Shown: one piece after another, positions 1 through 11,719 of the stretch
Layout of the letters: every line of letters begins with the position of its first letter
How positions within the stretch are numbered: position 1 is the stretch's first letter
Assembly: GCA_036898135.1 (NCBI GenBank)
Contig: JBAHVR010000301.1
Span: 61,001 to 125,000 of the forward strand
From: Oncomelania hupensis
Lineage: Eukaryota; Mollusca; Gastropoda; Littorinimorpha; Pomatiopsidae
DNA: 64,000 nucleotides
Reading direction: 5' to 3'
Position numbers and translations under genes: made by a program
Notes under the pieces: model-generated
Told to the model about the DNA's origin: nothing
Databases searched by the model: none
What the model saw: the letters and a program-made list of their open reading frames with translations, nothing else

Positions 1-222
1 CTATTTTGTTTTTGTAACCGGGGGTTCGAGTAGTTGGGGTAAAGCCTCAGCCGTCCCCTGCGTGGGATGTCTTTATTGTAAAGTGACTGGCCGGTGGAGG
101 GTATTCAGTTTTCCCACTAGGGTTGTTTCAGCAGATCTTTTATGCGGATCGGGGGTTGTCCGGTCCTGATTTGGCTCGGAAGAGTCCGCTGGACCTAAAG
201 CAACAATCAATCAATCAATCAA
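1..222 (+). mobile_element. 3' end of a LINE-related dispersed repeat
   Basis: This is the 3' part of a repeat that recurs at 24.4-24.7, 30.7-31.26 and (inverted) 48.5-48.8 kb. It ends with GGACCTAAAGCAA followed by a (CAAT)n tail. The last roughly 42 bases match the 3' end of the intact RNase H LINE at 53.3 kb. The 5' side lies outside the window. No coding sequence is seen. Confidence 0.75.
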
Positions 223-332
223 TTTTAATAAAAGGTTGCAGGAGATCATTTTAACACACCAGATTTAAAGATGATCTATACACGTATTTCGCTAAAACGC
301 TTCGATAGGGGTTACACGCCAACTCAAGGTAC

Positions 333-3300
333 ATCCTATCCTATCCCGTAACTCGAAGGTCGTCAAGCTACATCTTATCATAATCCTATCCCGTAACTCG
401 AAGGTCGTCGGGGAACCACAGATGATCGTTTAAATAACGTACTCCAATTTTCTCTGTCCTCAGCAACCCACATGGCTTCGCTCAGTGTCAAGCCAGTCCA
501 TTCTCGAATGTTGTCCTCACACCTATTTTTTGGTCTCCCTCTTCTTCTGCCTCCTTGCACTGTGCCTTGCAGCAAGGCGTGATGCTTTTCTGACTTGGCC
601 ATACAATCGAAGTTTCCGTTTCGTCACCACTGTGAGCATGTCATCGTGTTGTCCAATGGCTTGTTTGATGGTCTGTCGGACTTCGTCGTTGGTGATGTGT
701 TGGGTATAGGAGATGCCCATAAGACTTCTGTAGCACCTCATCTCCATGCTTTGTATATTCTTCGTTATAGGTCTGCTGTGAGGGTCCATGATTCGCAAGC
801 GTATAGGAAGATAGAGATGACAAGGGAGCGCAGCAGCCTTACCTTGGAGTGTAGACTGAGGGTCCTGTCTTTTCAAATGGGCTTCAGTCTTGTCAGGGCA
901 GCAGTTGTTTGTGCTATCCTGGAGAGGACTTCCTGTCTGGACCCATTGTCTGATACAATGGCTCCTAAATATTTGAAGTTATACACTGTGTTGAGAAATT
1001 GGCCTTAAACTGTGATGTCCGTGTTGATGCCATTGGTGTTGTTGACCATCTTTTTTGTCTTCTCTGCACTTATTTCCATTCCAAAGGCTCTGGAGATGGT
1101 GTCAAGCCTCTGCACCAGCTGTTCAAGTTCTTGTTCCTCTCCAGACAATCTATCAGTGTCATCTGCAAAACGGAAGTTGGAGATTGCTATAGCCCCTATG
1201 CAGACTGTGTCTTCGTGATCTGCAAGGGCACCTGACATGATGCGCTCTAGGAGGATGTTGAAGAGTGTTGGAGAAAGCAGGCATCCTTGACGCACGCCGA
1301 TTGTTGTTCTTAACCGAAGGCGCTGTTGTGAAGGTCTGCGCTGGTAGCCTTGTCATACAGGCTTTTGATGACTTTAATAATGTTAGGGATGATGTTGTAC
1401 ACTATAATGGTTGCCCAGTGTGACGTGGGTTTTGGTTGTTGCTGGGCTCTGCACAATGGAATGCTGTAACCCTCACGCTTTATCCTATGAGAACCGCTAG
1501 TGAGTCACCCTGTGGATTACTTTAATACATTTATTTATTTAGCTCGGTCTGTGGTAAGGCTGGGGTACAGAGATAGATAGAAAAATGGTAAAAGATCACT
1601 GTCACACTAGCTTTCACACGGCTATGAATCATATGTAGTCCAGCCACTTGATAACAATTAAAATCACACATTTATTTCTTCTACTCTATACAATATCTTC
1701 GATGTACTAATCTACCTTAAAAAGTCATAGGTCAGTGCAAATGATTCGATCGCTGATAGTCTAGGCAGCTATTGTCTCATCCTAGGGCACTGGCTACTAA
1801 CGCTCTTGAAGATTGGACTACTGTGGTCCTTTTTACTATAGTTTCTGAAGAGTGGACTACTGTGGTCCTTTTGCTATCAGTTTTATTGCACTGTTCCCTC
1901 TGCACTTAACTTTAGTGTAGCGGGTTTGAAGCCCTTCGTTGAGGTAGCTTCTGGTACACGCTGGGTCGTCGTGTAGTTTGGTTCCTTGACCCGCTGTGGT
2001 GTCTTGGAGAGTGTTTTCCAGGGTTGCTCTCAGTCCTGTGCTGTAGAGGCTAAACAGCCAACTCGTTGTTTCTGTTGAGTTGGGCGCACGGTATATCTCG
2101 CCTGCCCGTCTGTAACATAAGAGACGACCTTCTGCACAACCCCGAATAATAGGTCTGTGCAGAGCGTCTCACTGAAAGCCAAAGTAGCCCTCAGTGATAG
2201 CTCCACATCTCTATACATAAGCAACGAACATTCTGCTATGTCCGTGGTCCACTGGAATCTCAACTCTAATTTCGTATACATACATAAATATAAATCGTGG
2301 CTAATTATACACATACAGAATTATTAATATTATAAACATTCACTGGTACAGCCACTGGTCTGCAAACATACATATAGGTTCAACAACAGTGGGTCCGTAC
2401 ATAATTCAAGATGGCGTCGGCCGGTCGTCTTTTGCCTCGTGGTCAGCTTCTCCACGTGTTCAGGCAGTCGGCCTAACAATTCAATTCTATGCATAGCAAA
2501 TTCCACAAACATACTTTCAACAATAATATAAATATATCACGATGAAACAGAAGTATGTTCATTTACCTGTTTGACAAAGTCAGGCCCGTGGCTACTTGAT
2601 TGAATTCTAAGATTCGCAAGTCCTGCTTCCTGGTCTATTCAGGAGAGATCTTACTGCTGTGTAGCTGGTTTCTGCTCCTCGTTTCCCACTCGACTGCCGT
2701 TCTATCTCTCTATTTGAATCAGCCAGACCTGGTTGATTCCATTTTAAACTGTATTCCCATTGGATGGTAATCGACTCGCCTAACGTAGCTACGATGATGT
2801 CATTGCCTGCGCTTACCGTCAGCTGCCACTGTGTGTAACCGGCAGTATATCATTGCTACGCTTGATTACTTCCATCGTCTGCTGCAGCCTAACATAAACA
2901 TTCTAAGATTACATTGACTAAACAAGGCTACAACGTAAAGTAAGCAGGGTAAACTGGTCCGTTCGTCACACCCACAAAGCTGCATATCAGACTCGGTCAA
3001 ACGCTTTTTTGAAGTTTACAAATACATGATATAGATGTTTTTGGTGCCGTAGGTATTTCTTGCAGATTATTCTGTGGTTCAAAATCTGTTCAGTAGTACT
3101 TCGCCCTGCCCTGAACACTGCTTGTTCTTCAGCTATGATTAGTTCAGCTGGGGTTTCAACTTGTTGAGTATTATTTTCAGGAGGACCTTGCTGGGATGGC
3201 TGATGAGGCTGATGGTGCGGTGGTCCTGAAGGTTACCCTTTTTGGGAAGAGTGATGACAAGCGAGTGGGTCAATGATGTAGGCCACTCCAAACTCTGCCA

Positions 3301-3642
3301 GATCTTGTTGCAAGTAATGGTGAGGGCGTAAAAATCATCGCTTCTCCTCCTGCTTAAAGCAATTTTGCATGTATGTTGTTCCCTCGCAAGAAGGCCTACG
3401 AGACTTTGAAGCGGCTGACAAGTATTAAACAGCCCAAGGTCTCCACGATCCAAAGCAAGTCTTGCATATGCCTTACAGAAGAACAAGAAGTCTTGGACAG
3501 ATGAACAGAGTACTGCTCTGACCTTAACAACCCCACACTAAACGGAGACCCAGCAATTCTAGCATGTCCCTAAAACAGAGAAGAAGAAGAATTCCTCCCA
3601 ATTGTACGAGAAGAAGTTGAGGCAGCAGTGCAATCGCTAAAG
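333..3642 (-). mobile_element. RTE-type LINE, 5'-inverted (twin-primed) and split by an LTR
   Basis: The minus-strand segments 333-1418 and 2976-3372 encode degenerate RT and C-terminal parts of the RTE-type protein seen intact at 34.8-38.0 kb, with frameshifts and stops. The segment 3375-3642 matches the next upstream part of the same protein but lies on the plus strand, so the 5' end is inverted, as in twin priming. The 3' terminus (CCTATCCCGTAACTCGAAGG) is duplicated about 46 bp apart near 341 and 387. A 1.55-kb LTR-X is inserted inside. It is a dead copy. Confidence 0.85.
1419..2970 (-). mobile_element. Solo LTR (family LTR-X) inside the RTE copy
   Basis: It begins TGTGACG and ends CGTCACA, and is homologous over its length to the 5' LTR at 24713-26161 in inverse orientation. 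The flanks are CCCAG and CCCAC, a 5-bp target duplication with one mismatch. The interrupted RT sequence resumes directly after it. No internal region is present, so it is best read as a solo LTR left by LTR-LTR recombination. Confidence 0.75.
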
Positions 3643-3644
3643 AA

Positions 3645-3718
3645 GATACAATACAATACAATACAATACAATACAATACAATACAATACAATATTATACA
3701 ATACAATACAATACAACT
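3645..3718. repeat. (AATAC)n microsatellite
   Basis: About 14 copies of a pentanucleotide repeat directly abut the inverted 5' piece of the RTE copy. The long open frames here are repeat translation. Confidence 0.95.
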
Positions 3719-3774
3719 TTATTCATCTCAATGTGAGCAATTGCAGTGAAACTACCCTGAAAAATTTCACTTAC

Positions 3775-3880
3775 GATACTCCGGTGTCCAGCCCATACAT
3801 GGACCCGCAGTGATCTGGACCTCATCGATAGCCAAGGTGCCGAACGAACCCCCGGCTTTAGCAAAAGCTTCAAACATAAG
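3775..3880 (-). CDS. MAM-domain gene, exon C4 (end of third MAM domain)
   Basis: The minus-strand exon has an acceptor TGTGTGTGCAG and a consensus donor GTAAGT. It is 106 nt, in phase 0 and out phase 1. The peptide starts LMFEAFAKAG and contains GTLAIDEVQITAGPC, the conserved MAM C-terminal strand (pattern G..AIDD/E, then Cys). MAM domains are extracellular adhesion or oligomerisation modules with disulfides. It joins in phase to the exon at 4573-4673. Downstream sequence to position 1 is transposon, so the gene probably continues beyond the window. Confidence 0.85.
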
Positions 3881-4572
3881 CTGCACACACAAACACGCAC
3901 GATCATTTTCCAGCAGGCTCATAGATCGCACAGACCTCTGCTTGGCTGACCCTCTAGGCAGCTAACCGATTGAGGAAACAAACAATGACACATGAAGACT
4001 AAGCGAACAGCTTGTGTTTTTTGTTGTTGTTTTTTAAGACTGTTATTACCATTACAGCACGTAACAAAAATAATAATTTTAAGCTTACAGCTTATTCTTA
4101 CTTTAGAATTAGTCCTTGTTTCAGGCACGCATACATTCGTGATACATTTATATAATCAAGCAATGAAGGAAGTCTATATTATACTTATAGGCTATTCGTT
4201 GAAAAGTGCGATATACGACAAATTCAGTCCAAAAGGCAATCAATCAAACACAGAACGTTAACTCCTATCAACAGTCTTGACCCGACTCAACATTTTCGAA
4301 CACCAAGCAAGCCGTATAGAGCATACACTATTGTGGGGAACGAAGTTTTCGTTCTGGAATAATTGTCACCACAATTAAATGCACAAATAAACGAAATAAA
4401 AAGTCCATCGTATACTACATCGCTATTTCTCCACAAATACACCCTACCTCGATTTACAGGCGCTTCACATGCTGCACGATATTAACCTACCTGTAACAGG
4501 CCCTCGCTATAGGCCCACGTCAACCCAATGCCTGAATTGTGACGTGTCCGTGGTTGTTAAATGCTAACTTAC
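3881..4572. other. Intron between MAM exons C3 and C4
   Basis: Low-complexity AT-rich intronic sequence. No coding signal, RNA or recognisable transposon was found in it. Confidence 0.6.
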
Positions 4573-4673
4573 CCGAAACGGTTCTTCCGTTTCTTCAGGT
4601 TTAATGTAAACCTCCATGCGTTGCCACTGGGGACCTACGTTGTATCTGATATCAAAGACAGGAAACTGTGTGC
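4573..4673 (-). CDS. MAM-domain gene, exon C3
   Basis: Acceptor TTGCCTTTTTCCCAG and donor GTAAGT are both excellent. It is 101 nt, in phase 1, out phase 0. The encoded peptide includes FPVFDIRYNVGPQWQRMEVY, the hydrophobic strand pair of a MAM domain core followed by a charged turn. The phase-1 start accepts the single base left by exon C2 (7498-7674) and the phase-0 end matches exon C4. It is too short to stand out as an open reading frame. Confidence 0.85.
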
Positions 4674-5056
4674 CTGGGAAAAAGGCAAAACATGTGTGAA
4701 CATCAGATATTACTACTAACAATAGTACCATGATGATTCGTAACGAACTTCAAATAAGGTTTAGGGGTGGGGTGTTGCTTTAGGTTTAAGGTTGGTCGGG
4801 GTCCGAGAGGAAGACAAGACGGAATCATTTATCTCTAGAGAAGTAGTATGTCTTCTGCAGCATAAGAGTACATTTTCGCCAGAAGGGAGGGAGGGATGTA
4901 GGAGAAGGTTTGAGGGGAGGGGAGGGAGAGCGGGGGAGAGGGGAGGGGGGAGATGGATGAAGAGATAGAGAATTTCAAACAGAAGGGGCTTTGATCCTGA
5001 ATGGCGCGAAAAAGCTTGGTTCATGGGATGCTTAGACGTTTCCCTCCAGAAAATCG
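4674..5056. other. Intron with a G/A-rich tract
   Basis: Intronic. A purine-rich stretch (GGGAGG-type) runs at about 4886-4960. No gene is seen. Confidence 0.5.
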
Positions 5057-5458
5057 CAGTGTGTTACACGTTATTTATCAATAGTTGATTTAGCCCCGAT
5101 GCTTGAATATTCATATGTGTAACTCGAATTCGTTTATCCACGCAGCCTGTTCACTCAGCAACAATTTAAGGCATGAGTCGCCGTATGAAGTTTTCCAAAT
5201 TATTCAGCAAACATCAACACCTGGATATAATATCGCTTTCCGAAAATCACTACAAAGATTACTTTTTTTCAAGCAGACGGTGCGCTACTTATACCACGGA
5301 ATTAGATCACTGGAAGGCTGGCTTTGAATCTAGGTCACGAAAGTGTGCACGAGTGGGAGTGACTAAATTGAAAAGATAGCGCACTTCTGGTCTCATATTC
5401 TGCATGGTAGCCTAATACGACTTCACGAACTTGGAGGCTGCACTGAGATTAGAATCTT

Positions 5459-5925
5459 TATCAAGGTTTGAACATAAATATGATCAGGTAACTGAGAGAT
5501 ATACCTTTTACGACCAAGCTGTGGTTTAAAGATTTGTAATTTAAAAAGGTACAGATCTGGGGTTTAAAAATCATATTATTTATAGTATTTATTGTCTTTG
5601 ATTCCCAAAACAAAACAAAAACAAAAACAAAATGCATCCCCAATAGAACCCATATTACAATCCCTACAAAATCTTTCTTTCCTTATTACACCTTCCCGCC
5701 TTCCTAATTCTATTTGTAAGTTATGATCTGAACAACGAAATTTTATCAAAGTATGAAAATAAATATTATCAGGTAACAGAGAAAATTACGACCAAACGGT
5801 CACACAAGCTGCGGTTTAAAGATTTGCGCTTTAAAAAAGTACAGATCTGGGGTTTAAAAATCATATTATGTACAGTATTTATTGTCTTTGATTCCCAAAA
5901 CAAAAACAAGAAAAAAAAAAGAAAA
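5459..5925. repeat. Two direct copies of a ~170-bp segment
   Basis: The segments 5459-5620 and 5749-5910 share long blocks, such as ACAGATCTGGGGTTTAAAAA and TATTGTCTTTGATTCCCAAA. Both end in A-rich tracts. They lie inside LTR-Y copy 1 and the origin is unknown. Confidence 0.75.
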
Positions 5926-5932
5926 AAAAGAT

Positions 5933-6004
5933 CTCCCCGTTGTGGAATTGAACCCCGGTCTCCCGCGTGACAGGCGGGGATACTGACCACTATACTACCG
6001 AGGA
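5933..6004 (-). tRNA. tRNA-Asp(GTC)-like gene, probably a pseudogene
   Basis: The 72-nt minus-strand sequence starts TCCTCGG and has a D-arm A-box (TAGTATAGTGG), a GTC anticodon in CCTGTCACG and a B-box GGTTCAATTCC. A T8 run just downstream could serve as a Pol III terminator. Against function: the T-stem 3' strand reads CCACA rather than CCCCG, giving two mismatches, and the acceptor stem has one G:A. It is likely a pseudogene or the head of a tRNA-derived repeat. Confidence 0.6.
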
Positions 6005-6028
6005 AGTACGATTGTAACCCATAGGCTC

Positions 6029-6225
6029 TGGAGTAGAGTCAAGAGTCATAGAGTCAAGCCTCTGTACAAGCTGTTCAAGTTCTTGTTCCTCTCCAGCAAA
6101 TCCATCAATGTCATTCGCAAAACAGAGGTTGGAGATTGCTCTACCACCTATGCTGGCTGTGCCTTCGTGATCTGCAAGGGCATCTGTCCTGATGCGCTCT
6201 AGGAAGATGTTGAAGAGTGTTTTGA
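6029..6225 (-). mobile_element. RTE-type LINE fragment (RT catalytic region)
   Basis: On the minus strand it encodes LFNIFLERIRTDALADHEGT and a remnant of the catalytic FADD motif (here FANDIDG), matching RTE RT residues around the active site. The catalytic Asp pair is damaged. It lies inside LTR-Y copy 1. Confidence 0.85.
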
Positions 6226-6925
6226 ACACTCAAAAATAAAGTGAAATTCATCCCCAATAGTGATCTAATTCCGTGACTCAATGAATACTTTATGCAATAC
6301 AGTCTTTGACAGTCTTTTTGGTTAACAATGACAAGAAGTACTTGCAAAACATATTATTTTGTATACTACCCTTTTTACCCCTTCACATCCTTCATGATCA
6401 TCACACAAAAATAAACAGAAAAAATGAAATTCGTCCAAGTTTAACTGAGAAGCCATTGCAAACCAAAAACGGAAGTGAAGCGTCTTTTCAACTCGAATTG
6501 TGACGAATAGCATCGCTTCGCGAGCAGAGAATTGAAGAGTCGCTCGCAAAACCAGCCTTTCAGAGGGATCTAATTCCGTGACTTATACAGCCTCTCTGCA
6601 ACCGAGAGAAACTTCGAATTTTCCCAAATGACGCAATAACACCCAATGAAATTAAAACTCGTCACCGGAACTACGCACTGTCTTACATCATAGAACATTC
6701 TTTGGGTTAGAAAAATTGCTTAGCCAGACAGATCTGGAAACTTCGATCGATAATAAACAATTCCTGAAAATTCTCAACAATATCGACCGACGGGAATTAT
6801 CAACATTATACAAAGTTTTTTCTTAACAACAGCGTAAAAACCTAATCAAAGGTAAAGACACGCTGTCATCGCATGCTTTACAAAATAAAATGATCGGAAC
6901 TATAGTGCGCGTCCCAATCGTAACA

Positions 6926-7497
6926 CAGTGCTACTCCACAGTACATTGATAAACACATAGTCGTAAAAATAGAGACAAAAGGTTCGTATAGAACACAAGT
7001 GATAAGTGTGTCTCGCCTAAAGAGGAGGGATTGGAGTTTATTGATCTAGGATATAATTCTTATTAGATCCTATCCTCCGTGGAATGATGATGGAATTATA
7101 GGAAAGATTTATCTCCCCTTCTCTACTGCCAATGGTTTGCAGTTGTAGATGTGTGCCACTGACACAGATGACCATCTCGCTGTGTTCTCAGGTCATCAGC
7201 GTATCGGCTGGGCTTGCTGAAATTCACTGGACTTATTTTCCAAAGACGATGTCTGAATAAGGTCTTTGGGAAAAAAACATCTTCGTGAGGAAAAAGTAGC
7301 CACAATTTGGCGGTTTTGCAACCGAAAAATAGTTGTAAGGCTGCTCGATACCGCACGAAATACCAAAATTTTATAAGGAACCCTACATTTTACAAGACTA
7401 TCATGATATAACACAGAATTATTATCAGATGCATAAATTTTCCAATTAAAAAAGCTGCTAAAGGGTTTGGGCTGTAAAATCAATGAAGACTGTTCAC
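6926..7497. other. Intron, no feature recognised
   Basis: After the CAGTG duplication the sequence is AT-rich and unique-looking, up to the MAM exon donor. No RNA or gene is seen. Confidence 0.5.
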
Positions 7498-7674
7498 CTG
7501 TGAGGTTAAAGGGATGTCTCCACACTCTCAGTTCAGCTTTGTCGCTGTTGTCCAGGATGTAATAGGCCACCAGACAGCTGCCTCGTCCTTCCTCCGCTTG
7601 CAGCTTGGGAGTCATCGCCCACACGGAGGCCGCGGCAGGCAGTACGTTCGGAGCTTCCACTAGCAAGAAACTCC
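7498..7674 (-). CDS. MAM-domain gene, exon C2
   Basis: Acceptor ATATTTTCAG and donor CACAG/GTGAAC. It is 177 nt with phase 1 at both ends. The peptide begins SFLLVEAPNVLPAAASVWAM and continues with GSCLVAYYILDNSDKAELRV, the MAM pattern G-x-(F/Y)-(L/M)-x-V-(E/D)-A/S, then A-x-x-x-(S/T)-P, then C-L-x-F-x-Y. It joins in phase to C1 at 9732-9845 and C3 at 4573-4673. Confidence 0.88.
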
Positions 7675-8632
7675 CTGAAAATATGAGACATAAGTATTCC
7701 AGGAATACAAGAATTGAAGACAACAAAATATGTGTTGATATAAAGACAGTACATTTGAAATCATACATAGTTGCAACAGCTAAGATACGAAACGTATATT
7801 AATTATCTGGCTTCGAGTTTGTTTTTTTCCCTACAATACTCCTGTATGGTCTTTATAATCAAGGATTTTACATTAACAGATTTGTCACTCACGGCTAAAC
7901 CTAAACCAGCAAATTCAGCAAGAGTAAATTCCTTTTTCACCGTCAAGAAAAATGGCGATACCGAAGAAACGCAATCAACGCGCTAGACGCCAGCTACAAA
8001 CAAGAATGTGCGAGAAACTTTCGTTTTTTTCAATTTGGACAGGTAAAAATGCACACTTATTATTTCTGTTAACTCTGCATGGAAAAGAACACGATAACAA
8101 CATGTGAAATTGCATTTGTAATTTGGTTTGTAGGCCGTAATCTTACCCGCACACACAGCACAGACTCTTTATTACTCTATGAGGAGTAACAAGTCCATTC
8201 CATTCTGAAACCTTATACACACTATAGTCACGTTATCAAACAAACATGGATTTCAAAGAAAAAAAACAAGCCGAATGGCAATCTGTCGTCTGCTACGTTG
8301 AATCTCAAATGCTGCAAGGCCAAGTGCGTCGTGACTTCACAAATAAACTACAGCGCTAAAAAAGCTATAGTTATTAGGTTAATAGGCTAGATCTAGATGC
8401 ATTGCGCCTGCTTCAGGTTTTGTAATTGTCAGGAACAAATCTGCATGTCTTAATAAAATCACAATTATCTTTAATTATGCAGTCGTAGGCTTATATTTAC
8501 AATTATAAATTTTCATTTGTTTTAGACACCCCACCCACCGGCCGCCCCCACCTCTCTCCCTCTCTCTCTTACCCCTCCCCCTCTCTCTCTCTTTCTTTCC
8601 TTTGCACTACTCCCTAATGTCTTTATCCCTGT

Positions 8633-8636
<4 letters not shown>

Positions 8637-8699
<63 letters not shown>
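8637..8699. repeat. (CT)n microsatellite
   Basis: About 31 dinucleotide copies. Open frames here are Leu-Ser or Arg-Glu repeat artefacts. Confidence 0.97.
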
Positions 8700-8703
<4 letters not shown>

Positions 8704-9412
8704 GTGCAAAAGATCATCCCTGCTCTTCCCATTAAAAAATCAACAACGCACACACAGATACACACAGCACAACAAAATCCACCCCTAAAACAAACACCCA
8801 ACAAAACATAAGAAAACCACCAAAAAGCATCCCGATCCATGGCATGACTCTTAATATACATCAAGGTAAAATTAAGGTTAGATTGACTAAGAAATCTTCC
8901 AACTACTCCTCTAAAATCATGAATTCAGACTTCACAAGGTGGTTTCATACAAGTAAAATAAACAGATTACAAGCCAAAAAAAATATCCAACAGTACCTTT
9001 TAACCTGTAAGCAACCTATTGTCATATAAATAAACAATAGAAACTTTAAAAAGACGTTTTGGTGATGTTTAAATGCTTCCCGAAAATCATGATAATGATG
9101 CAGCTATGTGTATTACCAACGCGGTTTTCCTGACAACATCAAGGGACGCAACCGAGTAGCTGTACATTACTTTTTTTTATATAGTACAATACCCTGAGTG
9201 ACAAATCTTATAATGTAAAATCCGAGGTTCAGCGGTGAACAGCTACTTCATCGTATGACGCGTATAAGCTGCGTGTAAATAGATGAATGTTCTACTTCCG
9301 TCCACCACTCTCTCACAGCGTTGAACGACTTCTTGATCATCCCATGTAATATTCATTGAAAGGCTTTCAACAACAGGCGATAGTCGATACGAACCCGGAT
9401 GGCTTAATATCC

Positions 9413-9452
9413 TCAAATAAAATAAAATAAAATAAAATAAAATAAAATAAAA
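9413..9452. repeat. (AAAAT)n microsatellite
   Basis: Roughly eight pentanucleotide copies. Confidence 0.95.
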
Positions 9453-9731
9453 CAAGTGATAGGGAGAATAACCCCAAAACAAAGTCGTTCCCATATCCAC
9501 CACACAAATCCGTCATTCCATTTAAACACTTAATGCAGCAATCAATCAAAAACCCGAATGTTCCAAGAACTCCGCAGGTGTTATCGTTTCTCCGACTGTA
9601 TGAAGGAACGAGGAAAATAATCATAAATTCAACACAATAACAATCAAATTAAAGAAGCATACCGTGATCAATTAAACCAATCCAAATCAATCCCTCAAAC
9701 AACCGTTGAATTAATCAATCAATCAACCCAC

Positions 9732-9845
9732 TTGTATTCAGCGCTCCAGACATATTTTTCTCCGCAGACTGAACGTAAGGGACGAAGTTATAGGGCTGTC
9801 CGTCCATGCTGATTAAGTCTGTGCTGGTTTCGAAAGTCTTCAAAG
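9732..9845 (-). CDS. MAM-domain gene, candidate exon C1 (divergent domain start)
   Basis: The 114-nt minus-strand exon follows the acceptor GTTGTGCTGCAG and ends at donor ACAA/GTGGGT. It has phase 1 at both ends, exactly what is needed between exon B4 (out phase 1) and C2 (in phase 1). The peptide LKTFETSTDLISMDGQPYNF continues to SGALNT. It occupies the place of a MAM first exon but lacks the usual Cys residues and Trp. The assignment rests mainly on position and phase. Confidence 0.5.
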
Positions 9846-10020
9846 CTGCAGCACAACATGCACACAGAAACTTTGCAGCATAGTCATTCAACTCCCCAAC
9901 TGCTACCAACCCCACCACAAACCTGGAAATAATACTTCCGTTAGCCAAAACAAACATACTTAGTGAGCTACGGCAGCATTACTTCCGGGCGGCAATATAA
10001 AGTACGGACTTTCAACGAAT

Positions 10021-10400
<380 letters not shown>

Positions 10401-10546
10401 GGCACACACAAGTCTAGGACAAAAGCATCAGGATCTATAAATGCATGTAAGCCCCCGACTAGACTATATCTCGGTTTACATTGTTGTCCGAAGAGGCAAC
10501 ATCACTAAACACTTCACACTACTCGTTGTTCCAACAGAGATCTTAC

Positions 10547-10637
10547 CGTAGCATTCGTAAGGTGTAATAGTAATGTCGTCGATAGCAATGTCACCCTGCT
10601 CCTCTGTCGTGTTTATTAACTCTCCCATGAATTTAAT
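10547..10637 (-). CDS. MAM-domain gene, exon B4 (end of second MAM domain)
   Basis: Acceptor TTTTTTTCTTCTCAG and donor TACG/GTAAGA. It is 91 nt, in phase 0, out phase 1. The peptide has IKFMGELINTTEEQ then GDIAIDDITITPYECYG, the classic MAM C-terminal signature with its final Cys. It continues in phase from B3. Confidence 0.92.
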
Positions 10638-11314
10638 CTGAGAAGAAAAAAAGAAGCATAACATGGGATTTATCTCTCTCTCCCTCGCTCTCTCTTTCTC
10701 TCACTATGTCATTGCTTCTCTCGCTAAGTATAAAGACTAGTCAATATTCATCGTGTCCAGACAATTACGCATGACACAAAGCCTACAATGACGTTAAGGT
10801 TTATCCAGTTTTTTGCTACGCTTTCTTTCTGCCCTTCAGGACTGACAGGGTTTTAAACTTAAACTGAAAGTCCAGCCCTCCAGAAGAAAGAAACAAAATC
10901 TATTACTCTCATATATGAAGCTGGCTTGAGGAAAGAGATCCCCTACGACCGAAATGTTAAGGGAAGATCTAATCGTCACCACGAACCCATGATGCAGTCA
11001 TTGAGGCCTATCCTGCTATTTAAACAGACCAAAAGTGACTAAACACTTGTCATCAAATCTGCATTATTTCTAGGACAGGTGCACTGCGTATCTGAGACTA
11101 TCCGAGGCTTATGTTGGGGCTTAGGCCTGGATGATGTTGAAAGGGACTGCTTTCAGACGGATGGTAATGATTTTAGTGGAGACTGGACGGCAACTCATGA
11201 CAGTGGCGGAGAGGCGAACATACTACACCTGGGCTAGTCTCAGCTACGCATTGTGCATAGTCTGCTGAGACCTTATAGAATCTCAAATACCCAGCTACGC
11301 TGCATGTGACTTAC
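10638..11314. other. Intron between MAM exons B3 and B4
   Basis: Mixed-composition intron with a short CT-rich block near 10670-10710. No gene is seen. Confidence 0.5.
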
Positions 11315-11486
11315 CTTGAACACTGACGGTGCTTCAATGTCTAACCTGGCCGTGAACCACCTGCTAGGCTGCGAGCCCGACTTTCTGAAGATTTCTTTAT
11401 TGTAGTTTGATGTCTCCACTGCCACAGCTAAGCTTCCGACTTTCTTACCCAGCATGCTCATGTAGTAGGAAAACGTCACACAGTAT
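11315..11486 (-). CDS. MAM-domain gene, exon B3
   Basis: The acceptor follows a T-run (TTTTTTAG) and the donor is AAG/GTAAGT. It is 172 nt, in phase 2, out phase 0. The peptide begins YCVTFSYYMSMLGKKVGSLA and later contains GSQPSRWFTARLDIE, which are the MAM core strands: Cys, aromatic pair, G-x-L-x-V, then W followed by the A-x-x-x-V/I strand. The acceptor lies only a few bases from an A/T microsatellite. Confidence 0.92.
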
Positions 11487-11505
11487 CTAAAAAAAAAAAA
11501 AAATA

Positions 11506-11516
11506 AATAAATAAAA

Positions 11517-11607
<91 letters not shown>

Positions 11608-11630
11608 TTAATAGTAATAATAACAATAAT
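11506..11630. repeat. (AAT)n microsatellite
   Basis: Over 30 AAT copies lie immediately 5' (gene sense) of exon B3. The poly-Leu and poly-Ile frames are artefacts. Confidence 0.97.
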
Positions 11631-11719
11631 AATACCGCCTCTTCCGAGTTCTGAATCCCTGACATTGTAAATCACAGTGTATGCCATTATTAATGAGCCT
11701 AACAACCAACGGTGGCGTA

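Larger units (their letters stand above)
5062..6925 (+). mobile_element. LTR-Y copy 1 with internal insertions
   Basis: It starts TGTTACACG and ends ATCGTAACA, and is flanked by a perfect 5-bp duplication CAGTG (5057-5061 and 6926-6930). Both ends match the 644-bp LTR-Y copy at 59437-60080. The extra 1.2 kb is insertions, including a duplicated 180-bp segment, a tRNA-like unit and an RTE fragment. It sits in the intron between MAM exons C2 and C3. Confidence 0.8.
7675..9731. other. Intron between MAM exons C1 and C2
   Basis: It contains a (CT)n tract at 8637-8699 preceded by C/T-rich DNA from about 8546, and an (AAAAT)n tract at 9413-9452. No other gene or transposon was recognised. Confidence 0.5.

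Noticed and set aside
7196..7768. 190-codon minus-strand ORF taken as one gene
   Set aside because: Only 7498-7674 is exon; the rest reads through the splice sites into intron.
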